From positions 496,001 to 560,000 of the forward strand of contig JAFCMP010000168.1 in the NCBI GenBank assembly GCA_017506865.1: a DNA stretch of 64,000 nucleotides, read 5' to 3'. Numbering within the stretch: position 1 is the stretch's first letter; the number at the start of each line of letters is the position of its first letter. Source of the stretch: Tribonema minus (taxonomy: Eukaryota; Sar; Xanthophyceae; Tribonematales; Tribonemataceae). Below the pieces are notes generated by a model. The model saw only the letters and a program-made list of their open reading frames with translations. It was not told the origin of the DNA and made no database searches. Shown here in pieces: positions 51,485 to 63,100 of this stretch. A program made the translations under genes and the position numbers.

Positions 51485-53674
51485 CATGTCAGTCGTGTGC
51501 GCGTCAATTGGTTGACTCGAGCGAGTGAGCAGCTTCTGAAGTAACGTATGTAGTTCATGGAAGTGATACAGGGCTTTGGTATGCGCAACGCCGAATACGG
51601 TCGCTCAGCAGCGCGACTATAGTCAACGGCCATTCATATAGTCAACGGCAATGAATGGCCGTGAACAGACACCGCCAGATGTGGGCATGCCAGCGCTCAA
51701 TGTGTCGCGTCCGTCATCGCAACACTCCGATGCTGCGCAGTCACACATGCATATGTTCCACACCACTTTCTCGCTGCAGATGCTTTGACATCATTGATAA
51801 GACCGATGCTGGCATAACCTATCATTGTTCATACATGCCGACATCACCTGGCAGACGCAACTTGCTGGCTCATCCAAGCCTCCGACCTTCACCGCCATGT
51901 TGCTGCCCTCAGGAGCAGCCAGGCATGTAAGCAGGCGACACTGCGAGGAGCAATCTGCCCGATGGGCTGTCGGGAGCGTCAGCATGAGCCCACACGACGC
52001 TGCACGCGCCAGCACACATCTGCGCAGCAGTGCCCCTGCGCTGCGCGACGCCCCCCCCCCTTCCTTCAACCGCGCCACCAAACTGTGATGTGGAGCGCGC
52101 TGCCGCGTTCATGCGTGAGCGTAGGCGCGCGAGGCCGAGCTCAGGGCATGCTGGAGTGCAACGGCAGTGCTCAGCGCCAGTGCTCAGCAAGCAGGTCGTG
52201 TGCGGCGGCTCCGTGGCACTCGCAAGAGGGGGGGGGGGGGGGGTCAGCATCTGCTGAGCGTTGCGCGGCGCCGATGCCCCCCCAGCTAGAGAGTTTGGAG
52301 CTCGTGCATGCGCGGTGCAGCGGTTTGGGGTTGTCGCGCTGCAGGCTCGCGGTACGGCGGCTGCGCTGTTTGCGTTTATGTTTGATTGTGTGTGGGATGA
52401 CGCGCGGAGTTTGTGTGCTGACCAGGGGCTATTGCGAGACTGATGACTGACTTGGCGGCCGTAACATTCGCGGCGGGTGGCGTGGTGCCCTGATTTGCGC
52501 CTCGTGCCCGTAACATTGCCGGTCGTGCGGCCACTGAGCTGAGCGTGTGTGGTGTAATGAGATCATCATCATTCAACAGCAGTGCTGCGTGCCACCATGC
52601 ACACAAAATGACCTATGTGATTGGGGCCATGCATGTGGGAAAATCAGCATGTCAACGAGTCACAAGCAACACTATCAGTCAGCGCGTGGGCACATGCTCT
52701 TCCAGGCATTGCGCTGGAGGACGCACACTGTGACTCACTTTGTGAGTAGCAGCCTATCATCATTCTGGTAATGTCATGCGACAACTCCTGCAACCCCGAG
52801 GGCGGGCGCTTGTCTGGCGCATACACGCAGCATGCAGCTATTCACATGACCATTGTAATGTTACGACTCAGTGTGATGATATGACTTGGTGTGGTTGACA
52901 GAGAGGCTGGCGCAGAGACGTCCACATCAAACCTTCACCGACATAAGGTTTGTTCTAGCCAGCGTGAGCCTGCATGACTCACCTGTTGTTGACGATACCC
53001 ACAGAACCAGCGCATCGCAGGGGGGGTGTATTGCTGTGCAGGCACGTAGGTATTAGTGGCGTCTCAAAGCGAGAGATTTGTATTTTTGTGAATGACATGC
53101 AAGCAAAAGCAGAGGACAATGGGCAGCGACCCTGCTGACTGCCAGAGCGTTTTCACTGCCCCAAGTGGAATTTTTGTTTCCAAAAAAGAACCGTCATACA
53201 TGAGAATTACCAACAGTAGAATCTCCGCAACGTCGCTTAGTAATGCGCATTGTGGCACTTGGTTGTAAACACGGTACACGAAGATTATGGTGGCATCCTT
53301 GACATCAAACCATACTTTTCGTCTTTTTCACATGGCACATGAAGGCCCCTGACAACGAGCGCGTTGACGCAAACAGCTGGCCATTACATGCGGGGAACAC
53401 ACAACTTGCACTGATGCATCAAAGCAGGACCTGCAGCATCAGGTTCCCGTCATGAGCACCTCAGAGGCGATCAGCGGGCACTGAGGCAATGAAGACGCAA
53501 TGAATCTCCGGATGTACAGCTGAAAGAAAACCGGCGTTACATGGATCCATTCTATGAACATGGCGCTCCGAGCACTGCAAAAGGCGGCGGCGGCGGCAGC
53601 TGTACCGCCAGCAGATCACTCCCTGCTGCGCTCGTCGAATTGGCGGCGCCACAAGCGCCAGCATCACCAAATGA
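51485..53674. other. Convergent intergenic region between copy C and RSP3
   Basis: Both flanking genes end here. Small ORFs, such as 51962-52450, have GC-driven composition and no recognisable domain. An 18-base G run lies at about 52231. I see no RNA gene or mobile element. Confidence 0.45.
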
Positions 53675-55966
53675 CTAGTCCTCGTCCACGCCCCCTTCCC
53701 CGCCGTCCCCCCCTTCGCCGCCCTCCTCCTCTGCTGCTGCTGCCGCCGTCGCCGCCGCCGCCGCGGCCTCCGCCGCCGCCCGCGCCGCCTCCGCCTCCGC
53801 GGCGGCGCGCGCCGCCGCCGCCTCCGCCGCGCGCCGCTCCGCGAGCGCGCGCAGCGCCGCGGCGCGCTGCGCGTCGGCGGCGCCCTGCACGCGCGCGAGC
53901 GCGGCGGCGGCGGCGGCGGCGACGCCGTCTACGGCGGCGCGCGCGGCGGCGGCGCGGCTCAGCGCGCGCGCGCGACGGCGTCCGCGAGCCACGGCATGAA
54001 GGCCTCCGCGACCTCGCGGCGCAGCGGGTCGTAGAAGTGGCCCTCCGCCTCGAGGCCGCCAAAGACGTCCGCGTTGAGCGACGAGAGGTACGTGCGCGCA
54101 AAGGAGCGCGCCGCGACCTTGGCCGCGGCCGCCTCGCGCGCGCGGCGCGACTCCTGGGCCTGCGGTGGCGGCGGCGGCGGCAGCGGCACGGGCGATGTTG
54201 CGCGGTGAGGTGCGGTTCAGCGGTCGGCGCGAGACGTGCATTCGCGCAAGCACGGGAGGGCGGCGTGCGCCGCATCGCGCGGCGGTGCAAGTGGCCGTCC
54301 GCACGAGACGACATCCATTCGCGCGAGCACGAGAGGGCGGCGCGTAACAGTGCGGCGCGGTTCGGCAGTGGGCACGAGACACCCATGCGCGTCAGCACAA
54401 GAAGGCGGTAATGAGTCGTGACGGTTACATTTGCAGGCCGCCAGCGCACGGCAGCATTAGGCGACAATGGGTACTTGAGAGTGAGCCGCTCCCTTGCCCT
54501 CACAACAACCCCATCTGGCCCCCACCGCACCCCTTCTTGCCCTCGTCCCTCGCTCCGCTGCAATCCTACCGCGACCCGTTCATGATCCTCAGCTGAAAGA
54601 CTCCAAATGCGATGACAATTGCTGCAGACTGGCAACCCCCACTGTGGGTACTCCTGCGTCCCCGCCGCGCAGCGCGTTCGCTGCGCCCCTCTATCAACCG
54701 TCCTAGATGTCGTCGACCATTGCCGGCGCCCCTCCGCTGCCGGCGCTGCCCCAACGCGCAGACGCATTTTGGCAACACCAGCTGGCATGACTTGCATTTG
54801 CCATGCGCTCCTGCCATGTTGCGCTTGCCGCACGTCTCTGTGCCGTGGAGTTCAGCCAAATTATCATCAGTGATGCGTGTTTGACATGGCGCTGCTTCTC
54901 CGCCATGTGCGGCGCCCGCCACTCGCCTCGTCACCTTGGACAAGAGCACGAGCGACACTACCCCTGTCACGACTCGCACCTAAATTAGAACATGCCTTCA
55001 AAAAAAGGAGATGGTCATTGCCACAATCTGCGTGCGGCGCTGCTTCTCTGTCGAGCGTCGCTGCGAGCTCAAGTTGTAGCAGGTCAAAGTCAAAAGTAGG
55101 TCAACGAGAAACCTTGACCCTAATCGTTACCCTAAACCTTGACCACCACCACATCATCATCTCTCGTCTTGACATCTGCAGGAACACAACAAGCCGTCTC
55201 GGCGACCGCTGCCTTGCATGCCGCAGTGGTGCATGCCGCTGCTACTGCTGTCGGCACTCCTGTGTGCACAATACTCGCATGGGTGCACAGGAGGGTCGCT
55301 GCGGCAGCAGCAGCGTGGAGGTCATCATCCTCTTCACGCGCCATTGCTGTGGCGCACTACGCCGCCGTGCCGCCGCCTGCGGTCGCCACCACCCGACAGC
55401 TGCTGCGCTGCCATCACACACTGTGAACACACGCTATGCTGCCAGCACACAACTCATCATCCTTACAGGCAGCGCTTGCAGTCCCGTTGCGAACTGAGCA
55501 CTGAGCAATGAGCGCGTGAAGCAACATCATCTTTACACGCAGCCCTTCCAGCGCCCCATAGCGACCTGCAAACTGAGCGCCGAGGATGCGATGCGCGCGC
55601 GCGCGCGCAGCGTCACCTGCTTGAGGCGCCGCTGCTTCTCCGCGGTGCGCCGCCGCGCCTCCGCCTCGAGGCGCTGCACCTCGGCGAGCTCCGCGTCGCG
55701 CGCCGCGGCGAACGCGCGCTGGCGCCGCCGCACCGCCTCCAGCTCCTCCTCCTCGAGCAGCTCGAGCATGCTGAGCTCGAGCGTCTTGCCGACGAGAACT
55801 TCAAGAAGCGGCTCGACCTCGGCGTCAAAGTCAAACAGCTCGCCGACCTCGACCTGCGTCTCCGCGTCCGTGCCCGTCTTGGCGCGCACGAAGAGCGGCG
55901 ACGCGGGCCTGTCGCGCAGCGCGTCCGTCTGCGTGTCGGCGTCGGCCTCGACGGGCCTGCGCGCAC

Positions 55967-56035
<69 letters not shown>

Positions 56036-56837
56036 GAGCGACGGTGGCAAGATGAGCGCATGAGTGGCGTGGGATGGGTGTGTTGACTGCGGCGTTTGAG
56101 GAGGCCCTGTACATGAACAGTGCAGCTGATTGTGCGAACTGCGGCATGGGTGATCTGAATGTATGTCGTTGTCCGCCTCAATGGGCCTGGCCTGTGCTCA
56201 CAAGAGGTACAGCGGATTATGTGAAGTGCATGTGGCCTGCGCGTTATCCATCGTGCTCGAGGACATTTGCGTACACGCACAACGCCACCTGTACACCGCG
56301 CACACGTGGGCTGTGTTAGGCGCGAGCAAGATGGTGCTAGCAGCACCAGAAAACCAACCTGTCGCGCAGCTCCTCGAGGAACTCGTCGGTCTGCATGTCC
56401 ATGTGGGTGCGGCCGGAAGCGGGCGGAGGGGTGCCCGGCCGCATGCGCGCCTGCGCCTCCAGCCGCCTGCGCAGCGCCTCCGCCTTCATGCGCCGCTCCT
56501 GGTCCGCGCGCAGCCGCTCGGCCTCCCTCCTCGCCCCCATGGTGATGACTTGCGCGGAGTACGTGTTGCCCCGCACCACCCTCCTGTCGAACATGATGTT
56601 GGAGGCCGCAAATATCTCGTCATCCTCCTCCAGCACCTCGCCGCCCCCTGCGCTGCTGCCTCCCGTGCCCTGTCGCGCGGGGTTCACGGGCTCTGGGCGG
56701 AACTTGGAGCGCGCGCTGCTGCTGCCCTGCTTTTTGATGGGCGACGAGCCAGGGCTGGACCCATATAGGAGGGCAGTTTGCGTCTGCGTCTTGGGGCTCA
56801 GTACGGTAGTAGTCGTCTCCATTGCTATACCTGGCAT
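53675..56837 (-). CDS. RSP3: Radial spoke protein 3 (RSP3/RSPH3-like)
   Basis: Minus-strand exons 56837-56359, 55956-55617 and 54159-53675. RSP3 is the stalk protein that anchors radial spokes to axonemal doublet microtubules. Family hallmarks are NIMFDRRVVRGNTY, HMDMQTDEFLEEL, EADADTQTDALRDRPASPLF, VGELFDFDAEVEPLLEVLVG, KTLELSMLELLEEEELEAVR and ARSFARTYLSSL then VFGGLEAEGHFYDP. Splice junctions are AG|GT (phase 2) and CAG|GT (phase 0). The last exon is off frame by one CG unit in the run at about 53962-53974. Correcting for that gives about 433 residues ending EEEGGEGGDGG...DED. The start is ATG 56837; a second Met is five codons on. The long Pro run upstream of 55956 is intronic. Confidence 0.88.
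54205..54412. repeat. Three-copy ~70-bp tandem repeat in an RSP3 intron
   Basis: Three degenerate units each contain GTGCGGTTC or an equivalent, GGC(G/A)CGAGAC, CATTCGCGC(A/G)AGCAC and GAGGGCGGCG. They lie in the intron between RSP3 exons 2 and 3. No coding role is apparent. Confidence 0.65.
54413..55616 (-). other. Remainder of RSP3 intron 2
   Basis: About 1.2 kb with a short telomere-like patch (ACCCTAATCGTTACCCTAAA) at about 55119-55138 and many small ORFs on both strands, none with recognisable similarity or splice support. Confidence 0.45.
55967..56032. repeat. (GGC)n trinucleotide run
   Basis: An almost pure GGC repeat of about 60 bp just outside the acceptor of RSP3 exon 2. On the minus strand it makes an artificial poly-proline ORF. 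Confidence 0.8.
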
Positions 56838-57142
56838 TCGCTACGCGCCCTGCTGTTGGTGTGCTCTCCGTGTTCGCTCCAGCTTCAGCTTCTGTTTTTC
56901 CCCACAGTTTACCTCGATGGCGTCTCAACTGCCGGCGCTGTTTTCCCTGCGCCGCTTTGAGCGATATGATGCCACAGCTTGTGCTTTAACGCCATTCCAG
57001 TGCTCGTTCTAGCTTGCTCATCAACAACTCTCACGAATTGCAGAGTTTGTAACTGCCCAACGTAACCCTCGCGGCGCGGCTGAACAACTTCATTCAAATG
57101 GTGAAGTTCTCATGAAGATCTTTCTGAGAAGTACAGGCGACC
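56838..57142. promoter_or_regulatory. Divergent intergenic region between RSP3 and the Arp1-like gene
   Basis: 305 bp separate the two start codons, so the 5' UTRs and any shared promoter must lie here. No clear TATA box is visible. Co-regulation of a ciliary gene with a dynactin-type gene is suggested by the layout, not shown. Confidence 0.5.
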
Positions 57143-60100
57143 ATGGCGGACCTCACTGCAAATCAGCAACCTATCGTCATTGACAATGGCTCCGGCGTAC
57201 TCAAAGCTGGCTTTGCAGGCGGGGAGAAACCAAAAGTTGTATTCAGTAGCGCGGTTGGGCGAGCAAAACACAGCAGAGTGATGATAGGCGGAGCTCTGGA
57301 GAGCAGCGACGATGTATTCGTAGGCAAAAAGGTGAGTTTGTCATGTCGTACTGCCGGCACTGCTGTCGGTGGTGCTGCTGCTTGCATGTCCCCAGCGCAA
57401 TAGCTATTGCGGTTGGAGCGATCTTGTGCGATGCTGTTTTGAGTATATTGCGTCCAGGTCACTTCAAATTGCTGCTTGGTGAGGCTTGTCTCAATGCAAT
57501 CAGCCCGCCATGCCAAATCTAACAGCAGCTGAAAACCTGTGACAGATGTGAAAAGCAGCGGCTCAATACAGTGTGAGGGAGAGGGCTAGGCGACAGCTAT
57601 GTCGCCCAATGCACGAAGGCACTTGTGCTGCCAATTTAGCAAGTTCTGTTGAGATGCCTTGCGCCCTGCCCAGTTGAGCCTCAAGGCTAAGATGCACATC
57701 ACGCAGTCCCAGACAGCATAACTGTAAAAACTGTATTCGGATTACTATTTTGACAGCTTTGTAGGCGCAGGAGAAGTGACCACTGCGCGATTTTTCTGCG
57801 CAGTACACCAACTACAGCGGTCACCTGACCGGTTGAGCACACCCATATTTTCCGGCATGTCTAGTCAACATGGTGAAGACTGCCTGCGTCAGGTCAAATT
57901 GGTCTCATGTCTGTGCTGATTGCAGCTTCAACCATGCATGGGCCTGCATCCGCGACGTGGCACTGTTGTTCATGACTCCTATGCCCTGCGGATTCATTGT
58001 TTCATCGTGTCGGATGAACCATCTGCTGCGCTTAAACTGCTACTACAGGCCCACATTGATGTAGCGCATGCAATGGCACCGCGATGCCATTCTCCTCATC
58101 CATGAAGTCAGGTCACAGAGCGACTGCTGTAGACTTCCTAGTGGCGCAACTTAAGTGGAGCCAAGGGTGCTTTCTGTGACGCGCTATGCATTCCAGCCGC
58201 TGCATCTGATTGCGCGACAGGCACGCATGGTTTTGCTGCACCCTGATTTTGTTGGGCACTGCCACACCCGCGTGGTGCACCGCAGCAGCACAATTGAGGC
58301 TGAGTGCGCACGAGCGAGGCTGTGCAGGTGTCCGTCATGTGCGCATTTCGCAGCATGGCTTGGGGCCAGACCGGCGGCTATGGCCTTGGGGCACAGGCGT
58401 GCCACCAGCACACGGTACACGGCGTTTCAGTACACGAGCATCGAGTGCTCGCTGTGACCCCTCACATCATACTGCGACTCTCCACATCACCTCCAACTCT
58501 CATCTCATACGCACCAAAAGAACACACTTTCCCGGGGCCTCTGACAAGTCCGGCCCCAGCACACTGTGACTCTTCACGTCATCCCAGCTCGCATGTACAG
58601 AGCAGCATCACAACTACTTCGAAGTAACATTATCATGGCCCCTGACACGTCCGGCCGCCGCCACGCCGCCGCCGCCGCCGCCGCGCGCCAGATGGAGGAG
58701 CACCGCGGCGCGATGCGCATATCGTACCCGATGGCGCACGGCGTGGTGGAGAGCTGGGGCGACATGGAGCGCGTGTGGCGCCACGTATACGACAGGGACA
58801 ACCTCAACGTCCCCCCGGAGGAGCACCCCGTGCTGCTCACGGAGGCGCCGCTGAACCCCTACAGAAATCGGCAGCGCTGCGCGGAGGTGCGTCGAACCGC
58901 GCAGCTCTGCGCAGCGTTGCTGCTTCGGCGCGCATGCTGCACGTGCTGTTTCGCGTCTCTCACTTTGTCTGCGGGTGTCGCGCTGTCGTCGGGGCGCTGC
59001 GCTGCAAGGCCCTCAGCGTGGCAGCCGTACTTCCGCGCCGCAGAGCGCCCATCGTCACGCACGTACAGAATGCAGCTGCACCCCCGGGCGCAGCGTCCAA
59101 CAGCATGGCCCGCCTTCCGCCGTCACAGCAGCGTTGGATCCCCTGCTCGCCGCGCTGCACTGCCGCGCCCGTGCTCGCGCCCCGCGCGCCGGTGCTGCTG
59201 CTGCGGCGCACATGCTGCAGGCGCTGTTTCGCGTTCCTCTCTATCTCTGTCTGCATGGTGTGGCACTGTCGGCGGGCGCCAAACGGTGTCCGTCGCCGCG
59301 CCATGCCGCACTTGTCGCAGTGATACCTGGCCACGCGTGAGCCAGCGCGCATGGGGCAACAAACATGCAGAACGCCACCTGCGCACAGCCCCCCCCCCCG
59401 GGGGTCCCACGCCTTCTGCACAAGTGCATGATCCAACGCCCCTCAAGTGTGGCAGCCGTGCACGCTGTGCCCCGAGCGTTCTTCGAGTCGCTGCGCGCGC
59501 CGCCCTGCAGGCGATCCTCGCGGTCTACGCGAGCCGCTGCACCTCAGTCATCGCCTTTCACGGCACCGCTGCCACCCTAGCAGCGCCTCTCACGCCCCAC
59601 CCCCCCCCCGCGCGCGCAGACGTTCTTCGAGTCGCTCGGCGCGCCCGCGGTCTTCGTCGCCCCCCAGGCGATCCTCGCGCTGTACGCGAGCGGCCGCACC
59701 ACGGGCGTCGTCCTCGACTCTGGCGACGGCGTCACGCACTGCGTGCCCGTGTACGAGGGGTTCGCGGTGCGGCACGCTGTCGCGCGCGCGGACATAGCGG
59801 GGCGCGACGTCACGGAGCGCCTCGCGCTGCTGCTGGGGTGCGCCGGCTGCGCGCTGCGCACGTCCGCGGAGCGCGAGGTCGCGCGGCAAATAAAGGTAAG
59901 TGTGCGCGCGTGCTTGTGGCTTGCATCATTCGGCTCGTGATCTCACAGCTCGCTTACGTGACTAGTGAGGTCGTCATTGCGGACCTTATTCTACCAGCGT
60001 TTGATCGAATTGCTGGCTACGCGCTGCGCACGTCCGCGGAGCGCGAGGTCGCGCGACACATAAAGGTGCACTGCGCGCACGCGGCTGTTGTTTTCTTCAC

Positions 60101-63100
60101 TTGATGTTTGGCAGTCGCGCTGTCATGGCTCAGTCTCCGGTGCGGCGTGCGCGCGGCTCTCGCGGCACTTGCATGTTTGCGCTGGGCGCTGTTTCCGACT
60201 CCGTCGCTTGATTCAGAGCTCGCTTGCATGACCAGTCATCTCGTTGATGCAGATTCATTCATTTTCACTCGACAGCGTTCAGGTGCACGACGGGCTGCGA
60301 CTGTGCGCGTCAGCGAAGCGCGAGGTTTGCGCGGCGACCAGTGGTGCGTGCACGTACACACGGTGACTGAGGGTCGCGCAGCGCGGTCGCGTCGGGTGCA
60401 CTGCCTGGCGCACACCAGGGGTGTGGAAGGTCGCAGGTCTTAGGGTTAGGGTTAGGGTTAGGGTTAGGGTTAGGTCTCAAGCGGTTCACCGCGTGGCAGC
60501 TCGCATGCGCATCATGATCTCATGCGGGGCAGAAGTGGGAATCAAGGAAGAGTTGAACTTGGGAATTTGGGTTATGCATCGCCATTAAGGGGATCATCTT
60601 GTAGACTTGATTATGGATCCACTTTGAGAGCGACCTGCATCGGCGCACGCCGCTGTGCCCCATGGATACCAAACTCAGCATGTCCGATTGTATGCATGCA
60701 TGGGCTGACCACTGCTGCCGCGATGCGCACGCGCGCGAGCAGGAGGAGGCGTGCTACGTAGCGTTCGATCCGGCGAAAGAGGAGGACGTGCGGCCTGCGG
60801 ACGTGCCCTACAAGCTGCCTGACGGGCAGGTCATCATGCTAGGGCCGGAGCGCTTCAGAGCGCCAGAGGTACTCTTCAACCCGCAGGTACGTGGCGGCGG
60901 TTACGGCGGTTGCAGCAGTTACGCACTTGACAACGGTTTTTGTCACCTCATTTCATAGTTGATTTGAAAGGGAACGGCGGTTGCGCACTTTCGATCACGA
61001 TAGCACTGTTGATACCGTGTGATGCCGGCGGCAGATGCATGGCTCGGTGACGGGCGCGAACGCGGTGTTCGAGTATTTGAAGTAGGAGTCGCACGGTCTA
61101 AAAGAAAGAGGCATGCGCACACGCTGCAGAGACTACTCAAAAACTGTCATACGAAACCCTTGCTTTATTTCATCAGATGAAAGAGGCACCAGCCATGGCC
61201 GTACCACATTGGGTCAGTGCAGGAGAAATCCCAGCTGGAGTTGTTTCACCTCCCTGTCATGCCGCAGAGCGGGTCAGAGGCTGCAGAGGCAGGGACTCCC
61301 CCCACGGCCGTGGCCGCCAGCTGACGCTGGCGGGCTGACGCCAGCTGACGCTGGCCTGACGCTGGCCGTCAGCTGGCGGCCACGGCCGTGGGGGGAGCCC
61401 CTGCCTCTGCAACCTCTGACCCGCTCTGCGGCATGGCAGGGAGGTGAGACAACTCCAGCTGGGATTTCTCCTGCACTGACCCAAAATGGTACGGCCATGG
61501 CTGCTGGTGGTGGTGGTGCCTTGGGCTTAAACCTGCTGCGCATGGTCCGTCCTTCTGGTGGCCTTTGAAGGGTTGGCCTCCAGCTCCTTCCTGAAGTCGT
61601 CAATCCACGCTGGGATTCCGTCGAAGCCCTCCACTGCAGCCTGGCGGCGCAGGTAGTCCCCACTGAGCTGAGCAGGGCCACCGCCATCGCCGCCGCCATC
61701 GTTGCCACCGCCATCCATTCCATCGAAAGCTGCATTTGTCAACGGGCTGCAGCCAGCCAGAGCGCCTCAGAAGGCCCCGAGCATTTCTGTTGCGGCACTT
61801 GCGCCAGGGGGCGTCACCTACCTCAAGTGTGCTACTTCAAGAATTCATATGGCATGCGCTGCCGATGCACGAGCTGCACGCGACAGGCTGGGAGGCAGTG
61901 TCGCGTCCACCGCGAAAGTTGCACACTGGCCGATGACGCGCTGGAAGTTGACTCACCACTGTGCACATTCACCCTCGCGCCTCTGTGGATGACACCCTGG
62001 CCCCCCCTGCTCATCTCAAGAAGAAGTGCGTAATTTGAAATGTGTGGAGTATATGAGCCTGTTCAAAATTTCAGCTGAACCGTGTCCCATCCCCTCCCCA
62101 GCTCCCCCCGCCCCCCCCCCCCCCCCCGCACTTCATCGGCAGCGAGGCCATGGGCAGCAGGCGCACTTGAAGTTGACTCATCATTACACTTGTCTACCTC
62201 TGCGGTGACCCCTGCGTGCGCCCTGCTCCTCATCCTATCACTTCTTGAAGCTTCAATTGAACTCTAACTCTCCCGCCCCCTCCCCCCCCCCCCCCCCCCA
62301 CCCACTTACCCCCCGCAGCTCATCGGCAGCGAGGCCATGGGCGCTGCGGAGTGCCTGACCACCGCCATCGCGCGCGCCGACATGGAGCTGCGGCGCGCGC
62401 TGTTCGCGTCCGTCGTGCTCAGCGGCGGCTCCACATGCCTCGCGGGCTTCGGCGACAGGTACGTATGTATGCATTAAGTGTACTTCAAGAGTGAAGTCGA
62501 TCCCCCCCAGGCTCTGCACTCATTTGCGTTCGGCGTGCTTAGCGGCGGCTCCACATGCCTCGCGGGGTTCGGCGACAGGTATGTATGCATGCACTCAGTG
62601 TACTTCAAGAGTGAGGGAGGCGCCCATTACCTTTGCAATTGATCGAATGTCAGAAAATAAGTAAACCTCTGTCAACTCAAATAAAAACTCAGAAAGTATG
62701 ACATGACTTATTGTTGGTTGACTGGTACTTTAGGTCGTCAATCTGTTGAGAAAAGCCTTAGAAGATGCCTTGCAAATGGATTCTGTATTGTTGGTGGTGC
62801 TGCACATGGTGCTATATTTATGGTTCGTGATTATAATCCAGCTAAAAACTACAACAATTTATTGGATCGTGTAATACGACACCGTGATTCGATTATCTCA
62901 CATTTAAATTGGGTTTTAATTTTTTCAAGGTTCCACATTTCGGCTTATAAGCCATAAATATGTCCACAATGACACAATTTGTGTGTCGTTGTACACAATT
63001 TTGTTTTCCTGTTGTATACTTCGAGTATCAATTCAATCTGAAACCCTTGAAACTTATGAATTGGCAAGTTATTGCTCAGTTATTATCTGCCGCAGCGATC

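Noticed and set aside
55956..56147. Poly-proline extension upstream of RSP3 exon 2
   Set aside because: It is encoded by a (GGC)n run beyond the acceptor; RSP3 homology and the phase 2 junction place the exon start at 55956.
57143..57331. Conventional actin as the identity of the 57 kb gene
   Set aside because: The order and content of motifs ([31 protein letters not shown]) fit Arp1 better than actin; actin would show a longer DNase-loop region before the K(Y/R)P motif.
58887..59330. Cys-rich ORFs with [16 protein letters not shown] sequence, read as extra Arp1 exons
   Set aside because: Arp1 exons 2 and 3 join perfectly in phase without them; the segments are an internal intron repeat.
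62703..62957. An AT-rich ORF that first looked like a foreign or viral gene
   Set aside because: Its second half is clearly psaA and the neighbouring pieces are rps17 and rpoC2, so the block is plastid-derived.
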